Below, one piece after another: positions 8,053 to 15,646 of a stretch of DNA of 32,788 nt (positions are counted from its first letter, which is position 1; every line of letters begins with the position of its first letter). The notes under the pieces are model-generated. The model searched no databases. It was not told the origin of the DNA and saw nothing but the letters and a program-made list of their open reading frames with translations. Made by a program: the position numbers and the translations under genes. Source of the stretch: Oscillospiraceae bacterium (lineage in GTDB: Bacteria > Bacillota > Clostridia > Oscillospirales > Oscillospiraceae); NCBI GenBank assembly GCA_020025275.1, contig JAHHSI010000026.1:1-32788 (forward strand), given 5' to 3'.

Positions 8053-8967
8053 GTGCGCTATCGTACCTTAAATGAATGGTTGCGGGAGCGGTATGGCCGA
8101 AAGGTCTATAAACTGGCGCTGCAGGGCGTGACCACCTGCCCCAACCGGGATGGGACCGTAGGGGAGCGGGGCTGCATTTTCTGCTCGGAGTACGGCAGCG
8201 GAGAGTTTGCTGTGTCCGGACCGGTGGCAGAGCAGTTGGAAAAAGCCAAGGCCCGTGTGGCGGGGAAAGTACCGCCGGAAGCGGGGTATATCGCTTATTT
8301 CCAGAGCTTCACCAACACCTACGCCCCGGTGGAGCGGCTGCGTCCGCTCTTTACGGCGGCCATGGAGCCGCCGGAGGTGGTGGCGCTGTCGGTGGCCACC
8401 CGCCCGGACTGTCTGGGGGCGGAGGTACTGGACCTTTTGGAGGAGCTTCAGCAGAGGAAAGATGTGTGGGTGGAACTGGGGCTGCAGACGATCCACCCGG
8501 TCAGTGCAGACTACATCCGCCGAGGGTATTCGCTGGAGAGTTTCGACCGGGCGGTGCAGGAACTGCGGCGGCGGGGCATCACCGTGGTGGTGCATCAGAT
8601 CATCGGTCTGCCCGGTGAAACGGAGGAGATGATCTACGCCACGGCAGACTATATTGCCCAGAGCGGTGCAGAGGGGGTCAAATTCCACCTGTTGCACGTA
8701 CTGCGAGGAACAGATCTTGCCGCAGAATACGAGGCGGGGAAGGTCGAGGTCTTGGAAATGGAGGCATACTTTCACCTGCTTGCCGGCTGTGTGGAGCGGA
8801 TGGCACCGGAAATGGTGATCCACCGCCTCACCGGGGACGGCGCCAAGCGGGATCTGCTGGCGCCGCTGTGGAGCGGCGATAAGAAACGGGTGCTGCGGGA
8901 GATGCAGAGCTATTTTGAGCGACATGATGTGGTGCAGGGACAGCAATATCGGGAGAGATACGAATGA
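8053..8967 (+). CDS. Radical SAM protein, TIGR01212/YhcC family
   Basis: 304 residues from a GTG start at 8053, chosen because AAGGAGG lies eight bases upstream and the protein then begins RYRTLNEWLRERYG as in relatives. The 4Fe-4S/SAM cysteines are C29, C41 and C44 (CPNRDG...GCIFC), the CX11CX2C arrangement of this family. Other family features are AYFQSFTNTYAP, the VELGLQTIHP stretch and IIGLPGETEEMI. These enzymes split S-adenosylmethionine to a radical; the substrate of this family is not firmly known, with RNA modification often suggested. Its coupling to a tRNA-dihydrouridine synthase two genes on fits an RNA role but does not prove it. It overlaps the next gene by 4 bases (ATGA). Confidence 0.9.
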   Translation: MRYRTLNEWLRERYGRKVYKLALQGVTTCPNRDGTVGERGCIFCSEYGSGEFAVSGPVAEQLEKAKARVAGKVPPEAGYIAYFQSFTNTYAPVERLRPLFTAAMEPPEVVALSVATRPDCLGAEVLDLLEELQQRKDVWVELGLQTIHPVSADYIRRGYSLESFDRAVQELRRRGITVVVHQIIGLPGETEEMIYATADYIAQSGAEGVKFHLLHVLRGTDLAAEYEAGKVEVLEMEAYFHLLAGCVERMAPEMVIHRLTGDGAKRDLLAPLWSGDKKRVLREMQSYFERHDVVQGQQYRERYE

Positions 8968-9320
8968 GATACTATATTTATATTGTGCGCTGTGCGGACG
9001 GTTCACACTATACCGGTATTGCCGCCCACCTGTGTCGGCGGATGCGGGAGCACGTGGAAAAGCTGCCGGGCTGTGCCCGCTATACACGGGCCCATCCGGT
9101 GGTGGCACTGGACGGGCTGTGGCAGGCGGAGGGGCGGCAGAAAGCAGCCCGACTGGAATACGCCATCAAGCGGCTGGGTAAACAGGAGAAGCTGCGCCTG
9201 ATGGCGCAGCCGGAGTGCTTGGCGCAGGTGCTGCCGCAGCTGGCGGCGGAGGACTATTGTCCGCTGCCCCATGTGACCTTGGAGATGTGTTTGAAGGGAG
9301 AAGTGAACCATGGAGATTAA
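8964..9320 (+). CDS. GIY-YIG nuclease domain protein
   Basis: 118 residues, a stand-alone GIY-YIG domain of the UPF0213/YhbQ kind with a C-terminal extension. The domain opens MRYYIYIVRCADGSHYTGI, giving the paired tyrosine motif and the YTGI half. An RRMREH segment and a glutamate in RLEYAIKRL (the metal-binding position) follow. The role in the cell is not well defined; DNA repair or RNA processing have been suggested for relatives. It starts on an ATGA overlap with the radical SAM gene and overlaps the next gene by 11 bases, so all three are translated as a coupled set. Confidence 0.88.
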   Translation: MRYYIYIVRCADGSHYTGIAAHLCRRMREHVEKLPGCARYTRAHPVVALDGLWQAEGRQKAARLEYAIKRLGKQEKLRLMAQPECLAQVLPQLAAEDYCPLPHVTLEMCLKGEVNHGD

Positions 9321-10278
9321 GTATTATGCCGCTCCGCTGGAGGGGATGACCACCTATCTCTGGCGGCGGATCCACCAGGAGATGTTCGGCGGCGCCGACA
9401 AGTATTTCACCCCCTTCGTTTCCCCCAACGCCAACGAGAGTTTTCAGACCAAAGAATTAGATGAATTGCGGCACAATGAGGGATTGCCGGTGGTGCCGCA
9501 GATTTTGGCCAACAACGCCGATCACTTCCTCTGGGCAGCACGGGAAATGTATGCCATGGGGTATCGGGAGATCAATTTTAACCTCGGCTGCCCGGCCGGC
9601 ACGGTGACGGCCAAGCGCAAGGGGGCCGGCGCCCTCAGCGATCCTGCGGCACTGGAGGCAATGTTAGATGCGATTTTTGAAGGTCTCCCCGGGGATCTGC
9701 GGCTGTCGATCAAGACCCGTGTGGGAAAGAATCATGTGGAGGAGTGGCCCCGGCTGCTGGGTGTCTATCGCCGCTATCCACTGTGCGAACTGATCGTCCA
9801 TCCCCGGGTGCAGAAGGAATTTTACAAGGGGCAGGCCCATCAGGAATTGCTGGGGGAGACGCTGCAGGCAGGGACGTGGCCGGTGACCTACAACGGCGAT
9901 CTCTTTACGCCGGAGGCGGCACAACGTGTCACGGAGCGGTATCCGGCGGTGGATGCGCTGATGGTGGGCCGTGGGCTTATGGCCGATCCGGCGCTGCTGC
10001 GTCGGATGCGGGGCGGAGCGCCGGCTGCGAGAGAAGAGCTGCGGCGCTACCACGATGCGCTCTATGAAGCCTATTGCCAACGACTCAGCGGCGATCTCAA
10101 CGCCATCTATCGGATGCGCGAGATGTGGAACTATCTCAGCGGCAGCTTTCAGGGGACGGAATCCTTCCTGAAGAAGGTGCGCAAGGCCAAAAACCGGCAG
10201 GAGTACCTGGATGCCGTGGAGCGGCTTTTCGGGGAGGCGGAGCTGAATCCCTGCCCCCTGCCGCCGGCGGGAAAATAA
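9310..10278 (+). CDS. dus: tRNA-dihydrouridine synthase family protein
   Basis: 322 residues, a full-length Dus protein: a flavin-dependent enzyme that reduces specific uridines in tRNA. The FMN-barrel starts YYAAPLEGMTTYLWR. The catalytic cysteine is C94 in NLGCPAGTVTAKRKGAGAL, the classic Dus signature. The phosphate-binding end of the barrel shows YNGDLFTPE and DALMVGRGLMADP, and the C-terminal helical domain follows. The ATG at 9310 lies inside the end of the GIY-YIG gene. It is the last gene of its operon; a bidirectional hairpin follows immediately. Which of the Dus subclasses it belongs to cannot be fixed from sequence alone. Confidence 0.93.
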   Translation: MEIKYYAAPLEGMTTYLWRRIHQEMFGGADKYFTPFVSPNANESFQTKELDELRHNEGLPVVPQILANNADHFLWAAREMYAMGYREINFNLGCPAGTVTAKRKGAGALSDPAALEAMLDAIFEGLPGDLRLSIKTRVGKNHVEEWPRLLGVYRRYPLCELIVHPRVQKEFYKGQAHQELLGETLQAGTWPVTYNGDLFTPEAAQRVTERYPAVDALMVGRGLMADPALLRRMRGGAPAAREELRRYHDALYEAYCQRLSGDLNAIYRMREMWNYLSGSFQGTESFLKKVRKAKNRQEYLDAVERLFGEAELNPCPLPPAGK

Positions 10279-10310
10279 AAAAGCGGCAGAGCCTTGCTCT
10301 GCCGCTTTTT
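10278..10310. terminator. Bidirectional terminator between dus and the G5/3D gene
   Basis: A 10-bp GC-rich stem (10283-10292 with 10296-10305) has a 3-base loop, A5 on the left and T5 on the right. It serves both convergent genes. Confidence 0.9.
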
Positions 10311-10320
10311 CATAGAGTTG

Positions 10321-11523
10321 TCAATCCAGCACAAAGACGGTACAATCCCGACGCCCGAACCAACAGGCCTCGTCAAAGCTTTCAAACCAAAGATCCAACT
10401 CATGGCCTTTGATCCCGCTGCCGCAATCGGCGGCCACAGCGTTACCATAAACCAGTGCGCCATCATTGGTATAGATATAAAATCGTGTGCCGTAGGGGAA
10501 CACCGAGGGGTCCACAGAGATGTTGCCTACCTTGGTGGGGCGGCCGGAGGCCGTCCAGCTGCCAATGGAGTAGGCCGTTGCCTCGCAGGTGACCCGCTGG
10601 TGGAAGGCCATGGTGTCTCCGGAATAGAACTGGAGATAGCCGGTGCCGTCATCATTATAGTGGACGGACTCGATCCGGTCATCCCGGCTGACTTCATCCA
10701 CCATGGTGCCGTACTCGACCACCTCGGTGACGGCCGTATCCTGCGTGGTGCTGACCAGCGTGGTACTGACCAACTGCCCCTGGCGGTAGGTGTCATCATA
10801 TGTTTTAATGACATCACCGGGAACACCGGCCTGCACCACCTGCTCCGTACCCTTGGCCAGCAAGGGGTTGGCGCGGCGCTCCGTGTCATAACCGGTGGGG
10901 ATCACTTCCTGACGGCTGTGGACGTACTTATAGAGGATGGAAATGACCGGCGTCTCTCCGGAGAGATCTAAAACGACCATTTCACGCTCGTTGACCTCCA
11001 TATCCAGCCGCCGCAGCAGCTGCGCTACCGTCTCGCGGCGGGTGGTGACCGTCGTCGCGGTACCGCGGTAGTTGATCTGCACCGCCGCACCGCTGTTCAG
11101 AACGATCTGTCCGCCCTGTGCGCCGTCCCCCTGAGTGATCGTCAGGGCGCTGCCGGCATAGTTCAAGTCGGGCGCCCCGCTCATGGTCTGCGGCCCGCTG
11201 CCGTCCAGCAGCACATAGTTGTGCGCCATGGGGGGAGCATCCGTATGACAGGCCAGAATGACCAGACTGATCAGCGCGAGGGGGACAAAGATTTTTGCAC
11301 GCGCCCATCCGCTCCGATACATCGTGTGCGGGCGGTGCTTCACCGTCACCGACGGGTGGAGCCGGCGGGGCAGCTGTCTGCACCGTGCACCCAGCTCAAC
11401 CGCCAGCCGGCAGATCCCCGCCGCACACTGCGTCGCCCATTGACCGAGCATGGACAATGGCTGCCCGAGACGGTCAAAGAAACCAAGCGGCACAGCGCTG
11501 ATGGTTAACCATAATTCTCGCAT
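10321..11523 (-). CDS. Membrane-anchored G5 and 3D domain protein
   Basis: 400 residues from the ATG at 11523, which follows AGGAGG by 4 bases. An in-frame TTG 8 codons earlier is unlikely. An unusually long cytosolic lead of about 75 basic residues precedes one membrane segment (IFVPLALISLVILA, about 77-92). Outside the membrane come a YabE/DUF348-like small domain (TRRETVAQLLRRLDMEVNE), a G5 domain (from about VIPTGYDTERR to VVEYGT), and at the C terminus a 3D domain with its three aspartates in VDPSVFPYGT, AADCGSGIKG and ELDLWF. Such proteins resemble YabE/YocH and Rpf-like cell-wall lytic enzymes acting on peptidoglycan in growth or spore revival. The enzymatic activity is inferred. The stop is 10 bases from the shared terminator. 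Confidence 0.88.
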   Translation of the reverse strand: MRELWLTISAVPLGFFDRLGQPLSMLGQWATQCAAGICRLAVELGARCRQLPRRLHPSVTVKHRPHTMYRSGWARAKIFVPLALISLVILACHTDAPPMAHNYVLLDGSGPQTMSGAPDLNYAGSALTITQGDGAQGGQIVLNSGAAVQINYRGTATTVTTRRETVAQLLRRLDMEVNEREMVVLDLSGETPVISILYKYVHSRQEVIPTGYDTERRANPLLAKGTEQVVQAGVPGDVIKTYDDTYRQGQLVSTTLVSTTQDTAVTEVVEYGTMVDEVSRDDRIESVHYNDDGTGYLQFYSGDTMAFHQRVTCEATAYSIGSWTASGRPTKVGNISVDPSVFPYGTRFYIYTNDGALVYGNAVAADCGSGIKGHELDLWFESFDEACWFGRRDCTVFVLD

Positions 11524-11589
11524 AAAACCTCCTGCTTGTTGCCGCAAATTTTGAAAAAAAGCGGCGAAAAAGTAAGATAGTACCGTTTT

Positions 11590-11603
11590 GTAACTTTTGT
11601 TAC
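11590..11603. promoter_or_regulatory. Small palindrome upstream of the G5/3D gene
   Basis: GTAAC and GTTAC arms flank TTTT, 66 bases before the ATG of the minus-strand G5/3D gene and close to where its promoter must be. It is a possible operator; no clean -35/-10 pair was recognised. Confidence 0.3.
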
Positions 11604-11728
11604 GAGTTTGAAAACTGTAGGGAGTATATCACTCATAGGTTGCTTTGTCAAGTTTTTGAAGGAGAGGAAGAGGGGAGCTGCGGCGTGAGTGGGAGCAAAG
11701 AGGGCACGGAAAGAGGAGGAACAACCTC

Positions 11729-11757
11729 TTGCCTGCCTGTCGGATTTCAGGTATAAT
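11729..11757 (+). promoter_or_regulatory. Promoter of rimM-trmD
   Basis: TTGCCT (11729-11734), 17 bases, perfect TATAAT (11752-11757), 29 bases before the RimM start codon. Confidence 0.75.
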
Positions 11758-11786
11758 AGGCACAGCCAAATGGAAGGAGAATCATC

Positions 11787-12293
11787 ATGCGTCCTGAATA
11801 TATTCCTGTGGGACAGATCGTCAATGCCCACGGTATCCGAGGTGAGGTCAAACTGAATCCCATGGGGTTTGACCCGGAATTTCTGACAGAGTTTTCGACA
11901 ATTTATATAGACGGCGCGGCCGTGAAGGTGAAAAGCAGCCGTGTTCATAAATCCACCGTGCTGATGACGCTGCCCGGTGTGGAGGACATGGACGCCGCAC
12001 TGGCGCTGAAGGGGAAGAAGGTCTCCATCCGCCGCGAGGATGCCGCTCTCCCGGAGGGAGAGTATTTCGATCTGGAACTGGAGGGGCTGCGTGTGGCCGA
12101 TGTGGACAGCGGCAGGGAGCTGGGCAAGATCACCCGTGTGCTCCACTATCCCGCCCACAAGGTCTACGAGGTCAAAGGGGAGAAGGAATACCTGATCCCG
12201 GCCGTGCCGGGCGTGTTCATCCATGCGGTGGACATGGAGGCAGAGGTTGTCTATATCCATATGATGAAAGGGCTGGCCAACGATGAGAATTGA
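11787..12293 (+). CDS. rimM: 16S rRNA processing protein RimM
   Basis: 168 residues, the usual length. RimM binds ribosomal protein S19 and the head of the 30S subunit during maturation. The N-terminal beta-barrel begins IPVGQIVNAHGIRGEVKLNP, the RimM signature. The C-terminal PRC-barrel has YFDLELEGLRV, GKITRVLHYPAHKVYEV and EYLIPAVPGVFIHAVD. The start ATG has GGAGA upstream. It overlaps trmD by 11 bases, the partner gene in most bacteria. Confidence 0.96.
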   Translation: MRPEYIPVGQIVNAHGIRGEVKLNPMGFDPEFLTEFSTIYIDGAAVKVKSSRVHKSTVLMTLPGVEDMDAALALKGKKVSIRREDAALPEGEYFDLELEGLRVADVDSGRELGKITRVLHYPAHKVYEVKGEKEYLIPAVPGVFIHAVDMEAEVVYIHMMKGLANDEN

Positions 12294-13077
12294 CATCATG
12301 ACGCTGTTCCCCGATGCCATCGAGGCCATGATGGGCCAGTCCATCATCGGGCGGGCACAGGCCAAGGGCCATATTCAAATTGTGACCCATCAGATCCGGG
12401 AATATACCACCAACAAGCAAATGCAGGTGGACGACTATCCCTACGGCGGCGGACGGGGGGCCGTGATGCAGGCCGATCCGCTGTATCGCTGCTGGCAGCA
12501 CATCTGCGAGGAGACGGGGGAGCGGGCCCACACCATCTATCTGTCCCCCTGCGGCCGGGTGCTGACGCAGGCCGTGGCACGGGAGCTGAAAGCATCCTAT
12601 GAGCACTTGATCTTGGTGTGCGGCCACTATGAGGGGATCGACGAGCGGTTCATCGAGGAGTGCGTGGACGAGGAGATCTCCATGGGCGACTTCGTGCTCA
12701 CCGGAGGGGAGATCCCGGCCATGGCACTGGCTGACTGCCTGTGCCGCATGGTGCCCGGTGTCCTGCCGGAGGAGAGCTGTTACACGGAGGAGTCCCACTG
12801 GAATGGACTGTTGGAGTATCCCCAGTACTCCCGTCCGGAGGAGTGGCACGGCAAAAAGGTGCCGGCGGTGCTGCTGTCCGGCCATCACGGTAATGTAGAT
12901 GACTGGCGCAAGAAGGAGAGTTATAAGCGCACCATGCGCCGCCGTCCCGATATGTTTGCCGCATTTGATGAACAGCAGCTGACCACCAAACATGACCGTA
13001 AGGTGCTGGCGGAAGCCAAGCGTGAGCTGGCCGAGGAAACGGAGACCACATCCACGGCTCCTGCTGGAGAAGAATAA
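12283..13077 (+). CDS. trmD: tRNA (guanine-N1)-methyltransferase TrmD
   Basis: 264 residues, slightly longer than average owing to a Thr/Glu-rich tail (ETETTSTAPAGEE). TrmD methylates G37 next to the anticodon using S-adenosylmethionine and prevents frameshifting. The SPOUT knot is clear: MRIDIMTLFP at the start, DDYPYGGGRGAVMQ, IYLSPCGR, LVCGHYEGIDERFIE, and EISMGDFVLTGGE. The usual GGGxGM reads GGGRGAV here, a mild departure. The start lies inside rimM. A terminator directly after the stop separates the pair from ylxM-ffh. Confidence 0.97.
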   Translation: MRIDIMTLFPDAIEAMMGQSIIGRAQAKGHIQIVTHQIREYTTNKQMQVDDYPYGGGRGAVMQADPLYRCWQHICEETGERAHTIYLSPCGRVLTQAVARELKASYEHLILVCGHYEGIDERFIEECVDEEISMGDFVLTGGEIPAMALADCLCRMVPGVLPEESCYTEESHWNGLLEYPQYSRPEEWHGKKVPAVLLSGHHGNVDDWRKKESYKRTMRRRPDMFAAFDEQQLTTKHDRKVLAEAKRELAEETETTSTAPAGEE

Positions 13078-13086
13078 GAGTGTTTG

Positions 13087-13122
13087 TCCGCCTGTCATGG
13101 AATGGCAGGCGGATCATTTTTT
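13087..13122 (+). terminator. Terminator of rimM-trmD
   Basis: A 12-bp stem with one G-U pair (13087-13098 with 13102-13113) and a 3-base loop is followed by a T6 run ending at 13122. Confidence 0.85.
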
Positions 13123-13213
13123 GAAAAATACCAAAAGGGAAGAAATCCTTCGCCCGATCCGGCTCTTTTTTTAGAAAAAAGGAAAATAAATGTGGTTTTC
13201 GCCAAAATTCACC

Positions 13214-13242
13214 TTGACTTTTTGGTGGAAGTCATGTATCAT
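13214..13242 (+). promoter_or_regulatory. Promoter of the ylxM-ffh-rpsP-khpA operon
   Basis: TTGACT (13214-13219), 17 bases, TATCAT (13237-13242), about 50 bases before the ylxM start. Confidence 0.7.
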
Positions 13243-13290
13243 AAATATCGTTGTAAAGGTATGAAACTTTACAGAAAGGGGCGCAGCGGC

Positions 13291-13656
13291 TTGAAAAACC
13301 AGACCTATCGTATGACGATGCTCTTTGATTTTTACGGAGAAGTTCTGACCGAGCGTCAAAAGGAGTTCTTTGACCTCTACTATAATGAGGATCTGTCTCT
13401 GGCCGAGATCGCCGAGAACTATGGGATCTCCCGGCAGGGCGTGCGGGATGTGATCGTGCGTGCCGAGGCCGTCATGACCGAGATCGAGGATAAGACCGGG
13501 CTTTTGAAGCGTTTTCTGCGCCTGCGTGATAAGGTGTCCGCCATCGAAGAGGACGCCGCCGCTATCAAAACCATCAATTACCGGCAGTATGACAATGCTG
13601 AGCTTGCCGCACTTGCCGAGCGCATTGCCGCCAACGCTGCGGCGCTGAAGGAATAA
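13291..13656 (+). CDS. ylxM: YlxM/p13 family DNA-binding protein, SRP-associated
   Basis: 121 residues from a TTG start at 13291, supported by GAAAGGGG nine bases upstream and by matching the known YlxM opening (..TYRMTMLFDFYGEVLT). A sigma-70 region 4-like helix-turn-helix lies at LSLAEIAENYGISRQGVRDVIVRAE. YlxM is almost always next to ffh in Firmicutes and is reported to stimulate SRP GTPase activity in streptococci; whether it also binds DNA is less clear. The C-terminal half is predicted helical. It sits 12 bases ahead of ffh and is the first gene of the operon. In-frame ATGs at 13261 and 13312 are alternative starts. Confidence 0.9.
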   Translation: MKNQTYRMTMLFDFYGEVLTERQKEFFDLYYNEDLSLAEIAENYGISRQGVRDVIVRAEAVMTEIEDKTGLLKRFLRLRDKVSAIEEDAAAIKTINYRQYDNAELAALAERIAANAAALKE

Positions 13657-13668
13657 GGAGTTTGTACT

Positions 13669-15048
13669 ATGGCCTTTGAGGGACTTTCCGAAAAACTGAA
13701 TGCCACGTTCAAACGGCTTCGCGGCAAGGGGCGGATCTCCGAGTCCGACGTCCGGGAGGGAATGCGCGAGGTGCGCCTTGCGCTGCTGGAGGCCGACGTC
13801 AGCTACAAGGTCGTCAAGGACTTTGTGGCCCGTGTTACGGAGCGCTGCATTGGCAGCGACGTGCTCGACAGTCTGACCCCTGCCCAGCAGGTGGTGAAGA
13901 TCGTCAACGAGGAGCTGACCGCACTGATGGGCGGCGCCAATGCGCGGCTGACTACGGCGTCCAAAGGCCCCACCATTGTGATGATGGTCGGTCTGCAGGG
14001 TGCCGGTAAAACCACCAATGGTGCCAAGCTGGCCGGTCTGATGCAGCGCCAGTTTGGGAAACGGCCGCTGCTGGTGGCCTGTGACGTGTACCGGCCGGCG
14101 GCCATTACTCAGCTGCAGGTGGTCGGCGAACAGCTGAACATCCCCGTATTTGAGATGGGGCAGATCAACCCGGTCACTATTGCGCAGGAGGCGCTGAAAT
14201 ACGCCAAAGATCACGGCCACGATCTGGTCTTTCTGGATACGGCCGGACGGCTTCATATCGATGAGGCGCTGATGGATGAGCTGAAAGCCATCAAGAGCGA
14301 AGTACATCCCACCGAGATCTTGCTGGTCGTGGACGCCATGACCGGTCAGGATGCGGTGAATGCCGCCAGTGCCTTTGATGAGGCTCTGGGCATTGACGGG
14401 GTCATGCTGACCAAGCTGGACGGTGACGCACGAGGCGGTGCCGCCCTCTCCATCCGGGCGGCTACCGGAAAGCCCATCAAGTTTGTGGGTACCGGCGAAA
14501 AGCTGGATCAAATCGAACTGTTCCATCCCGAGCGTATGGCCTCCCGTATTCTGGGTATGGGCGATATGCTGACCTTCATCGAGAAGGCGGAGCAGCAGTA
14601 CGATGAAAAACAGGCCAAAAAGCTGGAGGAAAAGCTGCGCAAGAACAAGCTGACCCTCAGCGACTATCTGGAGCAGCTGGAGCAGCTTCAGAGCATGGGC
14701 GACCTGAGCCAGATTGCCGGGATGCTGCCCGGCGGCATGGGCAAGCAATTGGAAGGGGCGGACCTGAACGGAAAGCAGATGGCACACACCAAGGCCATCA
14801 TTCAGTCCATGACTCCGCTGGAGCGTGAGAATCCCCAGATCCTCAACGCCAGCCGCAAGCGCCGCATCGCCGCAGGCTGCGGCTTGGAGGTGGTGGACGT
14901 CAACCGGCTGCTCAAGAGCTTTGACATGCTCCAGCAGCTCACCAAATCCATGACCAAGGGCAAGTTCCGCGGCATCCCCGGCATGGGCGGAATGCCGGCC
15001 ATGGGCGGGAAAATGCACGGCTTTGGCCGGAAGAAACGTTTTAAGTAA
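13669..15048 (+). CDS. ffh: Signal recognition particle protein Ffh
   Basis: 459 residues, full length. Ffh binds 4.5S/6S RNA and signal sequences of nascent membrane and secreted proteins, and delivers them with FtsY. The N domain is LSEKLNATFKRLRGKGRISE. The G domain has the P-loop GLQGAGKTTNGAKLA, DVYRPAAITQL, DTAGRLHIDE and TKLDGDARGGAALS. The methionine-rich M domain includes GMLPGGMGKQ, SMTPLERENPQILN and the RKRRIAAGCG RNA-binding segment, with the glycine/methionine-rich end. The start has AAGGAG upstream. No SRP RNA gene was found in the window. Confidence 0.98.
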   Translation: MAFEGLSEKLNATFKRLRGKGRISESDVREGMREVRLALLEADVSYKVVKDFVARVTERCIGSDVLDSLTPAQQVVKIVNEELTALMGGANARLTTASKGPTIVMMVGLQGAGKTTNGAKLAGLMQRQFGKRPLLVACDVYRPAAITQLQVVGEQLNIPVFEMGQINPVTIAQEALKYAKDHGHDLVFLDTAGRLHIDEALMDELKAIKSEVHPTEILLVVDAMTGQDAVNAASAFDEALGIDGVMLTKLDGDARGGAALSIRAATGKPIKFVGTGEKLDQIELFHPERMASRILGMGDMLTFIEKAEQQYDEKQAKKLEEKLRKNKLTLSDYLEQLEQLQSMGDLSQIAGMLPGGMGKQLEGADLNGKQMAHTKAIIQSMTPLERENPQILNASRKRRIAAGCGLEVVDVNRLLKSFDMLQQLTKSMTKGKFRGIPGMGGMPAMGGKMHGFGRKKRFK

Positions 15049-15107
15049 ATAAGTGCACTACGCATTTATCCATATACAATTTTGATGATTTTTTGGAGGA
15101 AAGAAAC

Positions 15108-15347
15108 ATGGTTAAGATCAGACTGAGAAGAATGGGCGCTAAGAAAGCTCCTTTCTACCGCGTTGTTGTTGCAGATTCCCGCTATCCCCGTGATGGTCGT
15201 TTCATCGAGGAGATCGGCACCTACAATCCCTGCGTCTCCCCCGCTGAGATCAAGATCGACGCTGATCGTGCTCGTGAGTGGATCAAGACCGGCGCTCAGC
15301 CCACCGACACGGTTCGTGCTCTGCTGAAGAAGGTCGACGTACTGTAA
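15108..15347 (+). CDS. rpsP: 30S ribosomal protein S16
   Basis: 79 residues from the ATG at 15108, with GGAGGA eight bases upstream. The in-frame TTG at 15093 overlaps that site and is rejected. S16 family features: VKIRLRRMGAKKAPFYRVVV, RYPRDGRFIEEIGTYNP and the AREWIKTGAQPTDTVRALL tail. It is a small assembly protein of the 30S subunit. It lies 59 bases after ffh and 14 bases before khpA, as in many Firmicutes. Confidence 0.97.
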   Translation: MVKIRLRRMGAKKAPFYRVVVADSRYPRDGRFIEEIGTYNPCVSPAEIKIDADRAREWIKTGAQPTDTVRALLKKVDVL

Positions 15348-15361
15348 GCCGGGAGCGAGTC

Positions 15362-15592
15362 ATGAAGGATTTGCTGCTCTACATTGCCAGAAGCCTTGTA
15401 GACCATCCTGACCAGGTCACCGTGACACAAGTCGGTGAAGGTGATGATCTGACGCTGGAACTGCGTGTGGCCCCCGAAGATATGGGAAAGGTGATCGGCC
15501 GTCAGGGTCGGATCGCCAAGGAGATCCGCACTGTGGTGCGCTCCTATGCCCAGCGCAAAGGCGTGAAGGTTTCCGTGGATATTGTTGACTGA
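15362..15592 (+). CDS. khpA: KH-domain RNA-binding protein KhpA
   Basis: 76 residues, the standard size for the KhpA/YlqC family of single KH-domain proteins. The GxxG loop lies in MGKVIGRQGRIAKEIRTVV, preceded by LELRVAPED. In several Firmicutes KhpA pairs with KhpB (Jag) to bind many RNAs and influence cell size and elongation. The ATG at 15362 follows rpsP by 14 bases with a GGGAG site. The gene ends the operon just before a terminator. Confidence 0.95.
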   Translation: MKDLLLYIARSLVDHPDQVTVTQVGEGDDLTLELRVAPEDMGKVIGRQGRIAKEIRTVVRSYAQRKGVKVSVDIVD

Positions 15593-15606
15593 GCCGAAAA
15601 AGTCAT

Positions 15607-15641
15607 AAAAAAGAGATGCCCAGCGGGGCATCTCTTTTTTT
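15607..15641. terminator. Bidirectional terminator between khpA and the IIC-like gene
   Basis: A 15-bp stem (15607-15621 with 15626-15640) with a 4-base loop, A6 on one side and T7 on the other, lies between convergent genes. Confidence 0.9.
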
Positions 15642-15646
15642 CGTCA

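Noticed and set aside
13171..15018. Long open frame of 615 codons on the minus strand
   Set aside because: It lies antisense to ylxM and ffh, and its protein is rich in His, Gln and Leu as expected from the reverse of GC-rich codons. It has no recognisable domain or ribosome site.
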